Shown here in pieces: positions 55,638 to 64,000 of a stretch of 64,000 nucleotides of DNA. The position numbers and the translations under genes are program-made. The notes beneath the pieces were generated by a model that searched no databases, was not told where the DNA came from, and saw only the letters and a list, made by a program, of their open reading frames with translations. Position 1 is the first letter of the stretch, and each line of letters starts with the position of its first letter. Source of the stretch: Tropicimonas sp. IMCC6043 (GTDB taxonomy: Bacteria; Pseudomonadota; Alphaproteobacteria; Rhodobacterales; Rhodobacteraceae); the NCBI RefSeq assembly GCF_004146235.1, contig NZ_SELO01000002.1:186001-250000 (forward strand), in the 5' to 3' direction.

Positions 55638-57631
55638 CTGCGATGGATAAACCGCACCTGACGCGCGACCACGTGCTCGCGCTCCTCAGGGACATGATCC
55701 GGATCCGGAAGTTCGAGGACAAATGCGCCGAGCTCTACAGCCAGGAGAAGATCCGCGGCTTCCTGCATCTCTATGACGGCGAGGAGGCGATTGCCGCCGG
55801 GGTGATCCCGGTTCTCGGTCCGACGGACAAGGTCGTCGCCACTTATCGCGAGCACGGCCAGGCGCTCGCCCGCGGGGTACCGATGAACGCCGTGATGGCG
55901 GAAATGTTCGGCAAGGCTGCCGGGTCCTCGGGGGGGCGCGGCGGCTCGATGCACATCTTCGACGCGGCGACCAATTTCTACGGCGGCAACGCCATCGTCG
56001 GCGGTGGCCTGCCGCTGGCGGTCGGCATCGCGCTCGCGGACCACCTGCGCGGCGAGACTCATGTCACCGCCTGCTTCTTCGGCGACGGCGCGGTGGCCGA
56101 GGGCGAGTTCCACGAATCGATGAACCTCGCCGCGCTCTGGGGCCTGCCGGTGCTGTTTGTCTGCGAGAACAACGGCTACGCCATGGGCACGGCGCTCGAC
56201 CGATACGAGTCGGAGACCGACATCCACCTGAAGGCGGCCTCCTACAAGATCGAGGCCCGCGTCGTCGACGGCATGGACGTGGTCGCCGTGGAGGCCGCGG
56301 CGCGGGCGGCGATCCGGCATATCCGCTCTGCCGGAGGGCCGGTCTTCCTCGAATGCCGCACCTACCGCTTCCGGCCGCATTCGATGTTCGACGCGCAGCT
56401 CTACCGGACCAAGGAGGAGGTCGAGACCTGGCGCGGGCGCGGCCCGATCGTCCTGTTCCAGACCTGGCTGCTGGAGAACTGCCTGCTCCACGAGGAAGAC
56501 ATCGCCTGTATCGAGGCTGAGGCCGATGCCGAGATTGCAGAGGCTGTGACCTTTGCCGAGGCGGCCGATTGGGAGCCCGAGGCCGACCTCATGAAGCACA
56601 CGATGGACGAGCCGCGTCCCGATCCGGTGCCGGCGTCACCTTCGGGCGAGACGGTGGAGATGACCTATCGCGAGGCGGTCAAGCAGGGCATCCGCGATGC
56701 GCTTACGCGCGACGAGCGGGTGTTCCTGATGGGCGAGGATGTCGGCGCCTATGGCGGCTGCTATGCCGTCTCCAAGGGGTTGATGGCGGAGTTCGGCGAG
56801 GAACGGATCCGCGACACGCCGCTCTCCGAATCGGGCTTCACCGGCGCCGGCATCGGCGCGGCGGCCAATGGCATGCGGCCCATCGTCGAGGTGATGACGG
56901 TGAACTTCTCGCTGCTGGCGCTGGACCAGATCCTCAACACCGCCGCCACGATCCGTCACATGTCGGGCGGAGCCTTCGGCGTGCCGGTGGTGATCCGGAT
57001 GGCGACCGGCGCGGGGAAACAGCTCGCGGCGCAGCATTCGCATTCGCTAGAGGGCTGGTTCGCCCACATCCCGGGGCTGAAAGTGCTGGCGCCGGCAACG
57101 CTCGAGGATGCGCGTGGCATGCTCTGGACGGCGCTCGAGGACCCGGACCCGGTGCTGATCTTCGAGAATGTCATGCTCTACAACCTGACCGGTGAGATCG
57201 ACACCAATGCCGGGCCGGTCGACATCTCGAAGGCGGCGATCCGGCGCAAGGGCGATGACGTGACGCTCATTACCTATGGCGGCTCGCTCTACAAGGTGCT
57301 GGAAGCGGCCGAGGAACTGGCGGCTGACGGCATCTCGGCCGAGGTGATCGACCTGCGCGTGCTGCGCCCGCTCGACGACGCGACGATCATGGACTCGGTC
57401 GGCCGCACTCGCCGGGCGGTGATCGTCGACGAGGGCTGGAAATCCGGCTCGCTCTCCGCCGAGATCGCGGCGCGGATCCACGAACAGGTCTTCTGGCAGA
57501 TGGACGCACCGGTCGCACGGGTCTGCTCGGCCGAAGTGCCGATCCCCTACCCGGCCCATCTCGAACAGGCGGCCATCCCGCAAGTCGCAAAGATCGTCGC
57601 GGCGGCGAAGGCCGCGCTTGGACGGAGCTGA
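55634..57631 (+). CDS. Fused E1alpha-E1beta 2-oxoacid dehydrogenase (pyruvate/acetoin type)
   Basis: A 665-residue ThDP enzyme that joins both E1 subunits in one chain. Residues 1-320 are the alpha part, with [12 protein letters not shown] and the ThDP motif GDG (150-152) to NN (179-180). A Pro/Glu-rich linker (about 325-341) leads to the beta part (342-665) with [13 protein letters not shown] and [18 protein letters not shown]. It should decarboxylate pyruvate or a similar 2-oxoacid and pass the acyl group to the lipoyl domain of the next gene's E2. Separate alpha and beta genes are the usual form. It sits three bases before E2. Confidence 0.92.
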
Positions 57632-57634
57632 GCC

Positions 57635-58828
57635 ATGGGGATATTCCAGATGCCCTCGCTGGGCGCGGACATGGAAGCCGGAACGCTGGTCGAATGGATG
57701 GTGAAGCCCGGAGATACGGTCCATCGCGGTGACATCGTCGCCGTGGTCGAGACCCAGAAGGGCGCCATCGAGATCGAGATCTTCGAGGACGGGATCGTTG
57801 AGTCGCTGGACGCGGCGCTTGGCGCCAAGCTGCCTGTCGGCGCGCCTCTGGCGACGATCCTGGCCGAGGGGGCGGCGCCCCCGTCTGCTCCGGGGGCGCC
57901 AGTTTCCAAACCCGTCGAGACGACGCAGGCCGAAAAACCCGCGCCCGAGGCGACGATGCCGGCCACGCCTCCCAAGGCCGGGCCAGTTGAGCCCGGCGCT
58001 ACCGGCGTCGCCGCTTCACCTGCGGCGCGGCACCTTGCGGCAGAGCGCGGGATTAACCTTGCCTCCGTCCGCGGAAGCGGCCCGGGCGGGGCGGTGGTCC
58101 TGACCGATGTCGAGGCCGCCGCCTCGACGACGCCCGCGTCGAAACCCTCGAAGACGGCAGAGGCGATTGCGGAGATGCGCAAGGCCATCGCCGCAGCGAT
58201 GCAGCGCTCCAAGCGTGAGATCCCGCATTTCCAGCTCAGTCAGGTGATCGACGTCGAGGCCGCGAGCGCCTGGCTCGCTACCCGCAACGCCGAACTGCCA
58301 CCTGCCAACCGCATCCTGCTCGGTGCGCTCTTCATGAAGGCCGCCGCCCTCGCCGCTGCGAAGGTGCAAGAGATGAACGGTCATTACCGCGAGGACAGGT
58401 TCGAACCTGCAGCGCAAGTAAATCTCGGCGTCGCCGTGGCGCTCAGGGGCGGCGGCCTGATCGCGCCGGCGATAACGGAAGCGGACACGCTCGCTCTCTC
58501 CGAGATGATGGCTGCGATGAAGGACCTCGTGGCGCGGGCCCGCGCGATGCGGTTGCGCTCCTCCGAACTGACCAGCGGCACGCTCACTGTCTCGGCCCTT
58601 GGCGAGAAAGGGGCGGATTCGATGACCGGCATCATCTTCCCGCCGCAGGTGGCGCTGTTGGCCGTCGGCGCGCCGAAGCGGCGGCCCTGGATTGTCGGCG
58701 AGTCCGTCATGCCGCGCCTCGTCGCGACATTCACGCTCTCGGCGGACCATCGGGTTAGCGACGGACGTCAGGCCAACCGCTTCCTCGCTGAGATAGACAG
58801 GCTTCTTCAAACACCGGAGGCGCTATGA
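57635..58828 (+). CDS. 2-oxoacid dehydrogenase E2 acyltransferase
   Basis: A 397-residue E2. One lipoyl domain (about 1-76) has the lipoylated Lys42 in VVETQKGAIEIE. An Ala/Pro linker follows, then the peripheral-subunit-binding domain (127-161, SPAARHLAAERGINLASVRGSG) and the catalytic domain (about 174-397) ending with DHRVSDG (His372, Asp376). It transfers the acyl group from lipoate to CoA. It overlaps the ACP gene by four bases. No E3 lipoamide dehydrogenase gene is in the window, so E3 must come from elsewhere. Confidence 0.92.
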   Translation: MGIFQMPSLGADMEAGTLVEWMVKPGDTVHRGDIVAVVETQKGAIEIEIFEDGIVESLDAALGAKLPVGAPLATILAEGAAPPSAPGAPVSKPVETTQAEKPAPEATMPATPPKAGPVEPGATGVAASPAARHLAAERGINLASVRGSGPGGAVVLTDVEAAASTTPASKPSKTAEAIAEMRKAIAAAMQRSKREIPHFQLSQVIDVEAASAWLATRNAELPPANRILLGALFMKAAALAAAKVQEMNGHYREDRFEPAAQVNLGVAVALRGGGLIAPAITEADTLALSEMMAAMKDLVARARAMRLRSSELTSGTLTVSALGEKGADSMTGIIFPPQVALLAVGAPKRRPWIVGESVMPRLVATFTLSADHRVSDGRQANRFLAEIDRLLQTPEAL

Positions 58829-59073
58829 CCGAGCAAGATTTCCGCGCGGCCTTTGTCGAGGAACTCATCAAGATCGCGCCCGATCTCGAACCGGACGAGA
58901 TCGGCGATAACGACCATATCCAGGACGATCTCGACCTCGATTCGATGGACGTCCTGAACCTCGTCGCGGCGCTGCACGCCCGGTTCGGGCTGAACATCCC
59001 GGAGGCCGATTACGTCCGGATCGCGACCCCAGCCCTGGCATCGGCCTATCTGGCGGCTGAACTGGCGGCCTGA
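58825..59073 (+). CDS. Acyl carrier protein in the 2-oxoacid dehydrogenase operon
   Basis: An 82-residue acidic ACP. The phosphopantetheine attachment site is Ser40 in DLDLDSMDVLNL, and the four-helix pattern with an acidic helix II is typical. It is not next to fatty acid synthesis genes; instead it is the last gene of acsA-E1-E2, coupled to E2 by an ATGA overlap. It could accept the acyl group formed by the complex or the ligase, which is inference. Other alternatives are a carrier for lipoate precursor synthesis. Confidence 0.9.
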   Translation: MTEQDFRAAFVEELIKIAPDLEPDEIGDNDHIQDDLDLDSMDVLNLVAALHARFGLNIPEADYVRIATPALASAYLAAELAA

Positions 59074-59083
59074 TCGGGTCGGC

Positions 59084-59854
59084 CTATCCGCTGACTCCGA
59101 GTATGACGTCTACTGCCGCGCCAATGCCCTCGACGACGCAGGTCGGCCGGGGGGCGAAGCGGTTCTCGTCGCCGTCCCGGTATTTTCCGCTGCGCACAAG
59201 GATGCCCTGGCCGAGCCCGGCCGCGAGAGCACCGGCCACGTCGCTCTCGGCGTCGTCTCCTACCATCGCAACCCGGTCGGGGCGGCAGCCAAAGCTCTCG
59301 ACGCCGGCACGGAAGAATGCCGGCGCGGGCTTGCCTAGAAGATGCGGCGAGACTCCGCTGGAATGCTCCAGCGCCTTCACGAAGGCCCCTGCATCGAGGC
59401 TCAGCTTCCCGTCCTCGTCGCGAAAGACGCGGTTGGCGGCCAGCGCCAGGAAGGGCGCGCCAGCCTCGATCTCTCGGAAGGCCGCGTTCAAGCGTTCATA
59501 GGTGAAGCTGCGGCCGGCATCGCCGACGATCACGGCAACCGGGCCGTCTTTGGCACAGTCTGCGAAATCCTCTTCCAGATCCGGGTGGACCAGCAGATGC
59601 GGCGCGTAGCCTTCCCGGTTGAGCCAGCCGCGTGCTGCCGCCGCGGGCGTCAGCACCTCGCCGTCGACAACATCGAACCCCAGCGCGGCGAGTCGCTCGA
59701 GCACACGGCGCTTTGGACGGCGGGTGGTGTTAGTGAGAAACCGGACCGGCAGCCCGGCCGCGCGCAGCCGCGCCACCGCCTCGACGGCGCCGGGCAAGGG
59801 GCGCTTGCCCTCGTGAAGCACGCCGGCGATGTCGAGAAGCACGCCATCTGTCAT
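59084..59854 (-). CDS. HAD-IIA family phosphatase (LHPP-like)
   Basis: A 256-residue HAD hydrolase of the subfamily IIA group TIGR01458, which includes the LHPP phosphatases. The nucleophile Asp8 lies in LLDIAGVLHEG; the DIAG form (not DxDG) is usual for this group. Thr in FLTNTTRRPK, the Lys in LLGKPAPAFF and the acidic MVGDDAESDVAGALAAG complete the active site. The natural substrate is unknown. It converges with the ACP gene, ten bases apart. Confidence 0.88.
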   Translation of the reverse strand: MTDGVLLDIAGVLHEGKRPLPGAVEAVARLRAAGLPVRFLTNTTRRPKRRVLERLAALGFDVVDGEVLTPAAAARGWLNREGYAPHLLVHPDLEEDFADCAKDGPVAVIVGDAGRSFTYERLNAAFREIEAGAPFLALAANRVFRDEDGKLSLDAGAFVKALEHSSGVSPHLLGKPAPAFFRAGVESFGCRPDRVAMVGDDAESDVAGALAAGLGQGILVRSGKYRDGDENRFAPRPTCVVEGIGAAVDVILGVSG

Positions 59855-59901
59855 GCCAACCTCCTTTCGGTGCGGCTTGCCCCGATGACGCTCCTCTGCC
59901 C

Positions 59902-60708
59902 TTACCCTCGCAGGAACCGCGCCACGCTGACGCCCGCGTCGGTCAGGTCCGCGAGTCGGGCGATGGCATGTTCCGGAGCGAGGCCGGATCCGCGTGCGCC
60001 GGCCGCATCCATGGTGGCCAGCAGCCGGAGAAGGCGCTTCCGGTGCAGGCCGAAGCGCGCCTGGAGCGGGTCGGCGAGGATGCCCGCAAATGTCGTCACC
60101 AGCGACGCGCAGGCCGCGAGGGCGACGCCGAGGCCGATCACATGGAGAATCGGGAGTTCAGCCGGGAAGGCGGAATACCAGAGGTTGCCGATCCCGCGGC
60201 CGAGCGGAAACTCCGCGATGGCGGTCGACTGCGCCACGTAGTCGGAGACGAGCGGAGTCAGAGAGACGACGCCGGGCGTTGCATCATGGAAAAGCGCAAA
60301 ACCGAGGGCGAGCAGGACCAGCGTGGTGAAGATCTCCGACACCGCCGTCCGCACGCTGGTGTAGTCGCGCAGCAACTGCCTCTGGCGGCCATCGAGGCCA
60401 GAGGCGTCCGTTGCGCGGGGCACCCAGAGCTCCGCCTCAATGTGCCGCTCCAGCCGGCGCGCCAACGCGGAATGGATGAAGATGGGGCGGTCGAGGAGCC
60501 ATCGCCCGGCGCGGCGGAGGCCAATGAGAGCGAGTGCCATGGCCACCAGCCGTGTCAGCAGGAAGACCGGCGCAAGCGCGACGTTGAGCGGCGCGGCGAG
60601 CAGGTCCCTGCCAAGCGCCGCGCGGTGCAGCCTGAGCGATCCGCGCAGGCTGAAATGTCGCCTCACGAAGGCGTTCACTCTCTCCTGGTCGTTCCCGTTG
60701 CCCACCAT
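59902..60708 (-). CDS. Conserved membrane protein (DUF6635-like)
   Basis: A 268-residue protein with a soluble N terminus (VNAFVRRHFSLRGSLRLHRAALG), then hydrophobic segments at about 35-60, 135-150 and 175-200, and a basic, Leu/Arg-rich C terminus. I recognise the N-terminal FVRRxFxLRGxLRLHRAALG pattern from conserved Rhodobacterales membrane proteins (DUF6635, I believe). Function is unknown. It is co-oriented with the parA gene upstream, 46 bases away. Confidence 0.7.
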   Translation of the reverse strand: MVGNGNDQERVNAFVRRHFSLRGSLRLHRAALGRDLLAAPLNVALAPVFLLTRLVAMALALIGLRRAGRWLLDRPIFIHSALARRLERHIEAELWVPRATDASGLDGRQRQLLRDYTSVRTAVSEIFTTLVLLALGFALFHDATPGVVSLTPLVSDYVAQSTAIAEFPLGRGIGNLWYSAFPAELPILHVIGLGVALAACASLVTTFAGILADPLQARFGLHRKRLLRLLATMDAAGARGSGLAPEHAIARLADLTDAGVSVARFLRG

Positions 60709-60754
60709 CTCCAGTGCCCCTCCGGGCCACTCCCTGCCTGCTGTGCCGACTCGG

Positions 60755-61393
60755 TCAGCTTTCCAGCATTGTAACGATTTCCTCGGCGAGCGCGGCGATT
60801 TCCGCCGCCGCCGCGCCGCTCCGCTGCCGTTCGGTCACGCCGAATCCCTGCCCCAAGGCCTCGGCAAAGATCACCCGGTTCCCGAGCGCCGTGGCTGCCA
60901 CGGGCGCGGCGAGCCCGTCCATCCCGGCCACGATCTCGCCCGCGAGCCGCGTTCCGGCCCGGGCCCGGTTCAGCACCGTCAGCGCCCGCTTGCGCGTCCG
61001 GTCGACGAGGTCCAGTACGGCCTCGGTCGCCCAGAGGTCGAGCTGGCTGGCCGAGACCGGCACGATCACCAGATCCGCCTCGCGCAGAGCCGGGCGCAGA
61101 TCGCTGTCCGCCTTGGGTGGCGTGTCGACGATCACGAAATCATTGCGTTTCCGGAGCTTGTCGCACTCGTAGCCGACGCCCCAGGCTGAGGCGGTGGAGA
61201 ATTCCAGCCCAGTGTCCCCGCCGGTCGCCTCATGGCGCAGCATGAACCAACGGCCGAGCGACCCCTGCGGGTCGGTGTCCAGCACTGCCACCGAATGGCC
61301 CTGTGACAGAAGGTGGATCGCGAGATTGACGGCCACGGTCGTCTTGCCGGAGCCGCCCTTCTGCTGTGCCACCGTTATCGTGTATCCCGCCAT
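60755..61393 (-). CDS. ParA-family ATPase without a partner ParB
   Basis: A 212-residue P-loop ATPase of the ParA/MinD class. The deviant Walker A is QKGGSGKTT (Lys12, Lys17), Walker A' follows in VLDTDPQGSLGRWF, and Walker B is VIVDTPPKADS. It lacks the N-terminal helix-turn-helix of plasmid ParA and has no parB neighbour, so it is an orphan of the type that places protein clusters or other cargo. It is 194 bases downstream of the aldehyde dehydrogenase. Confidence 0.85.
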   Translation of the reverse strand: MAGYTITVAQQKGGSGKTTVAVNLAIHLLSQGHSVAVLDTDPQGSLGRWFMLRHEATGGDTGLEFSTASAWGVGYECDKLRKRNDFVIVDTPPKADSDLRPALREADLVIVPVSASQLDLWATEAVLDLVDRTRKRALTVLNRARAGTRLAGEIVAGMDGLAAPVAATALGNRVIFAEALGQGFGVTERQRSGAAAAEIAALAEEIVTMLES

Positions 61394-61587
61394 CGCCTGC
61401 CCCCCGTGGCCACGCCGCGATTCCTGCCGCGTCGGCGTATCGTGACCCAATTGCTGCGCATGCACAACGGGTCGGACGCCGCTATAGCTCAGGGAGTCGG
61501 GTAGCGAGCCGCGCCGTGGCGGCTGGCCCGAACCGCCGATCCGGGCCAAACGCTCCCTTCAGTCACATCGGGAGACGGGCCTCCGGT

Positions 61588-63114
61588 TCAGACCAGATCC
61601 TCCGGAAGCACCGCCTCCGGCATGTTTTGGTAGCAGACCGGGCGCAGCCAGCGCCGGATCGAGAGGGTGCCGACCGAGGTGGCGCCGAAATTCGTCGATG
61701 CCGGATATGGCCCGCCATGGACCATCGAGTCGCAAACCTCGACACCCGTGGGATAGCCATTGGCAAGCACCCTGCCCGCCTTTCGTTCGAGGATCGGCAT
61801 CAGGGCCCGGACCGCGTCGGTATCCTCCGCATCCATGTGGATCGTCGCGGTCAGCTGGCCGACGAGCGACCGGGCGAGGCTCAGCATCTCGTCCGTGTCG
61901 GCAACCGTGACGATCAGGCCGAGCGGGCCGAACACCTCCTCTGCGAGCGCGTCGTTGGCGAGCCAGTCGCGTCCGGTGGTGCGGAACAGATAGGGCGCGG
62001 CGTTGCGCAGGTTGCAGGTCGAGGTCAGCAATGCCTGCACGCCCGTCCCGGCGGCGACGCGGTCGCTTCCCTCACGATAGGCCTGCGCAATGCCGTCGGT
62101 GAGCATGACCTGCTCGCCGGTGGCCGAGAGCGCCTCGCGGGCAGCCTCGGCGAACCGCTCGCCATCGGCGCCCTCCAGCACCACGGCAATGCCGGGATTG
62201 GTGCAGAACTGCCCCGCCCCCATGGTCAGCGAGGCGGCCCAGCCCGCACCGATCTCGGCGCCGCGGGACGCCGTCGCGGCTGGCATGAGGAACATCGGGT
62301 TGACCGAACCGAGTTCGCCGAAGAACGGGATCGGTCGCGGCCGCGCGGCACAGAGGTCGAAGAGCGCCTTGCCGCCGGCGAGCGACCCGGTGAAGCCCAC
62401 GGCATTGATGAGCGGATGCTGCACCAGAGCCGTGCCGACATCGCGCCGTCCGCCCTGGATCAGAGAGAAGACGCCGGGATGCAGGCCACAGGTCGCAACG
62501 GCCGCGGCGACAGCTTCGGCGACGATCTCGGACGTGCCGGGATGCGACGAGTGCCCCTTGACCACGACCGGACAACCGGCAGCAAGCGCCGACGCGGTGT
62601 CACCCCCGGCAACCGAGAAGGCGAGCGGGAAATTCGAGGCGCCGAACACCGCGACCGGGCCGACAGGCCGCTGCATGAGCCGCAGATCGGGCCGCGGCAG
62701 AGGCGCGCGGTCGGGCAGCGCGGCGTCGTGGCGGCGGTCGAGATAGTCGCCGGCGCGGATATGGGACGCAAAGAGGCGGAGCTGCCCCACCGTGCGGCCA
62801 CGCTCGCCCTGGAGGCGCGCCTCCGGCAGGCCGGTTTCCTGGCTGCCGATCTCGGTGATCGCATCGGCGCGGGCCTCGATCTCATCGGCGATGGTCTCCA
62901 GGAACACGGCGCGATCCTCGCGGCTGCTGTAGCCATAGCTCCAGAACGCCTCTTCGGCGGCGGTGCAGGCCGCTTCCACGAGTTCGACGGTTCCGACCGA
63001 GAAGGAATGCGCCGGACCATGCGCCGGGGCGGAGGAGAACTGCGCCTCGGTCGCGCGCTTTTCGCCGGCGACGAAATGCTTTCCGTGGGGCTTGAAGGGG
63101 GCCGCGATGTTCAT
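61588..63114 (-). CDS. NADP-dependent aldehyde dehydrogenase, 2,5-dioxovalerate type
   Basis: A 508-residue ALDH closest in form to alpha-ketoglutaric semialdehyde (2,5-dioxovalerate) dehydrogenases. Lys186 (VVVKGHSSHPGTS) and the G-GEGG loop (FTGSLAGG) bind NADP, Glu267 (FFGELGSVNP) is the general base and Cys304 (GAGQFCTNPG) the nucleophile. Such enzymes finish oxidative pentose, hexuronate or hydroxyproline breakdown by forming 2-oxoglutarate. The partner pathway is presumably beyond the window edge, next to the GntR regulator. Confidence 0.9.
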   Translation of the reverse strand: MNIAAPFKPHGKHFVAGEKRATEAQFSSAPAHGPAHSFSVGTVELVEAACTAAEEAFWSYGYSSREDRAVFLETIADEIEARADAITEIGSQETGLPEARLQGERGRTVGQLRLFASHIRAGDYLDRRHDAALPDRAPLPRPDLRLMQRPVGPVAVFGASNFPLAFSVAGGDTASALAAGCPVVVKGHSSHPGTSEIVAEAVAAAVATCGLHPGVFSLIQGGRRDVGTALVQHPLINAVGFTGSLAGGKALFDLCAARPRPIPFFGELGSVNPMFLMPAATASRGAEIGAGWAASLTMGAGQFCTNPGIAVVLEGADGERFAEAAREALSATGEQVMLTDGIAQAYREGSDRVAAGTGVQALLTSTCNLRNAAPYLFRTTGRDWLANDALAEEVFGPLGLIVTVADTDEMLSLARSLVGQLTATIHMDAEDTDAVRALMPILERKAGRVLANGYPTGVEVCDSMVHGGPYPASTNFGATSVGTLSIRRWLRPVCYQNMPEAVLPEDLV

Positions 63115-63421
63115 GGGAACTCCTTTCTGCCGCGCTTCGCCGGGGTGTCATGCACCGGCGCGCGCGGGAACTCTTGGATCGGTTTCACTGTTGCCGAAGG
63201 TCTTCGCAGTTTCGCCGGACGGTTTCAATCCGCGCCGCCGTGACATTCTTCTGCCCACCCGATGCAAGGCGGCGGAGACAATGTCCTGCTGACTGAAGAC
63301 AATGCACTTGCCGGACATCCTTGCCTCGTCTGGGAGGTCGTCCGGCTGCGCGGCACGCATCACCACCTGGGGCACCTGCATCTTCCTTCATCCTCGTCGT
63401 TGGGCCGATGCCGCGGCTTCG
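63115..63421. other. Upstream region of the aldehyde dehydrogenase; candidate regulator sites
   Basis: About 307 bases between the GntR gene and the dehydrogenase, both on the minus strand. No convincing gene. It contains the AGACAATG direct repeats described separately. It should hold the dehydrogenase promoter. Confidence 0.5.
63276..63304. promoter_or_regulatory. Two AGACAATG direct repeats, candidate GntR operator
   Basis: AGACAATG occurs at 63276-63283 and 63297-63304, 21 bases apart, about two helical turns. The first lies in the near-palindrome GACA-A-TGTC (63277-63285). Site placement between the FCD regulator and the dehydrogenase start fits autoregulation or control of the downstream gene. 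Confidence 0.4.
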
Positions 63422-64000
63422 TCATTCTGGTCTTCCCGACTTCCTGGCCTTGCCCGTCTGCTCGGCGTTCTCGGCTTCCAGAGCGTTCCGGATATCCGAC
63501 ACCAGATGCGACAGGTGGCCGTGGATCGTGTGCGCGGCCGCCGCGGTGTCACGCTCCGCGAGGGCGTCGGCAATCTCCCGGTGCTCGCAGACCACCTTGT
63601 CGCGGTTACGCTTCTGGACCGCCGCCATGTAGCGCGCGCGCCAGACACGTTGCAGGTAGCGCTGATGCGTCTCGGCAATCGGCGCATTGTGGGACGCCTT
63701 GGCGATCGCGCTGTGAAAAGACATGTCGACCTCGAACATGTCGAGCGGGTCGGTTGCGTCGAACCGTTCGGACATCAACCGGACGATGTCGGCGATCGAG
63801 GCAATCTCCCGGTCGGACGCGAACTGGCAGACGAGCTCGGCGGAGCGTGTCTCCAGCAGGATCAGGAGTTCGACCTGGTCGACCACTTCCTTGATGCTTG
63901 GCGCTGCGACGATCGGGCTGCGCGACGGGCGGAGATAGACCAGTCCCTCCTGCGCGAGGATTCGAATCGCTTCGCGCATAGGTGTGCGGCTGACACCAAG
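63422..64000 (-). CDS. GntR family (FCD) transcriptional regulator, 5' end missing
   Basis: The gene runs off the window; 192 codons are present. The visible part starts in the recognition helix LGVSRTPMREAIRILAQEGLV of the GntR winged helix-turn-helix and continues into an FCD effector domain, with metal-binding residues expected in the Asp of EVDMSFHSAIAKASHN, the His of CEHREIADALAERD and the His of IHGHLSHL. It probably controls sugar-acid breakdown genes including the adjacent dehydrogenase. The internal Met at 63979 is not the true start. Confidence 0.9.
   Translation of the reverse strand, partial: LGVSRTPMREAIRILAQEGLVYLRPSRSPIVAAPSIKEVVDQVELLILLETRSAELVCQFASDREIASIADIVRLMSERFDATDPLDMFEVDMSFHSAIAKASHNAPIAETHQRYLQRVWRARYMAAVQKRNRDKVVCEHREIADALAERDTAAAAHTIHGHLSHLVSDIRNALEAENAEQTGKARKSGRPE

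Noticed and set aside
61471-61520. tRNA-like start (CTATAGCTCAGGGAGTCGGGTAG)
   Set aside because: It looks like a D-arm but no anticodon arm or T-arm (TTCGANNC) follows, so no cloverleaf can be formed.
61524-61548. Hairpin TGGCCCG/CGGGCCA downstream of the aldehyde dehydrogenase
   Set aside because: Seven pairs, 11-base loop and no U run on the minus strand; not called.

Overview
The window is a high-GC, densely packed stretch of alphaproteobacterial chromosome. The protein set (elongation factor P with the KPGKGGAF loop, a small Rhodobacterales-type protein at 3999-4319, a fused YgfZ/phosphotransferase pair, TolC next to Pcm, PEP synthase, MreB/MreC) points to the Rhodobacterales (Roseobacter/Paracoccus-like bacteria). 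About 60 genes are called. I see no rRNA, tRNA, IS element, prophage or CRISPR array.

Layout. 1-3.2 kb: tyrosine phosphatase, glycosyltransferase, YgfZ, small-molecule kinase. 3.2-8.2 kb: efp, a small conserved protein, an acidic PopZ-like protein, tolC, pcm. 8.5-15 kb: the urea ABC transporter urtABCDE (minus strand), with an acetyltransferase gene between urtB and urtC. 15.3-17.2 kb: YqjE-like, YqjD-like and AI-2E-type membrane proteins. 17.7-22.5 kb: a thiamine salvage and uptake operon (thiM-thiE-thiD-thiY-thiZ-thiX) behind a clear TPP riboswitch. 22.7-26.8 kb: two-subunit CoA-transferase, class III CoA-transferase, malonyl-CoA synthetase. 27.4-40.8 kb: a galactoside island with an IclR regulator and transport ATPase on one side, and on the other a long operon for substrate-binding protein, two permeases, GH36 alpha-galactosidase, SDR dehydrogenase, KDGal kinase, KDPGal aldolase, lactonase, GH42 beta-galactosidase and aldose epimerase.

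40.9-47.1 kb: gltX, a zinc peptidase, an exported metallo-beta-lactamase-fold protein, a PfkB kinase, ArsC and NAD synthase. 47.3-51 kb: an exported 18-repeat MORN protein followed by mreB-mreC. 51.2-53.6 kb: PEP synthase. 53.9-59.1 kb: a translationally coupled set of acetyl-CoA ligase, a fused E1alpha-E1beta 2-oxoacid dehydrogenase, its E2, and an acyl carrier protein. 59.1-64 kb: HAD phosphatase, membrane protein, orphan ParA, 2,5-dioxovalerate-type aldehyde dehydrogenase and a GntR/FCD regulator cut by the window edge.

How the genes work together. The galactoside island appears to import alpha- and beta-galactosides, split them, and run galactose through the oxidative (De Ley-Doudoroff) route to pyruvate and glyceraldehyde 3-phosphate; the galactonate dehydratase step is not encoded here. 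The thiamine operon scavenges pyrimidine and thiazole precursors and is controlled by TPP, the cofactor of the E1 enzyme encoded 33 kb away. The most unusual unit is the acs-E1(fused)-E2-ACP set, which places a carrier protein in a 2-oxoacid dehydrogenase operon without an E3. Other points worth attention are the catalytic Lys-to-Asn change in the SDR of the galactose pathway, strong stem-loops placed after both binding-protein genes of the large ABC operons, a shared 15-base DnaA-box motif in two intergenic regions, and an mreBC pair without mreD.
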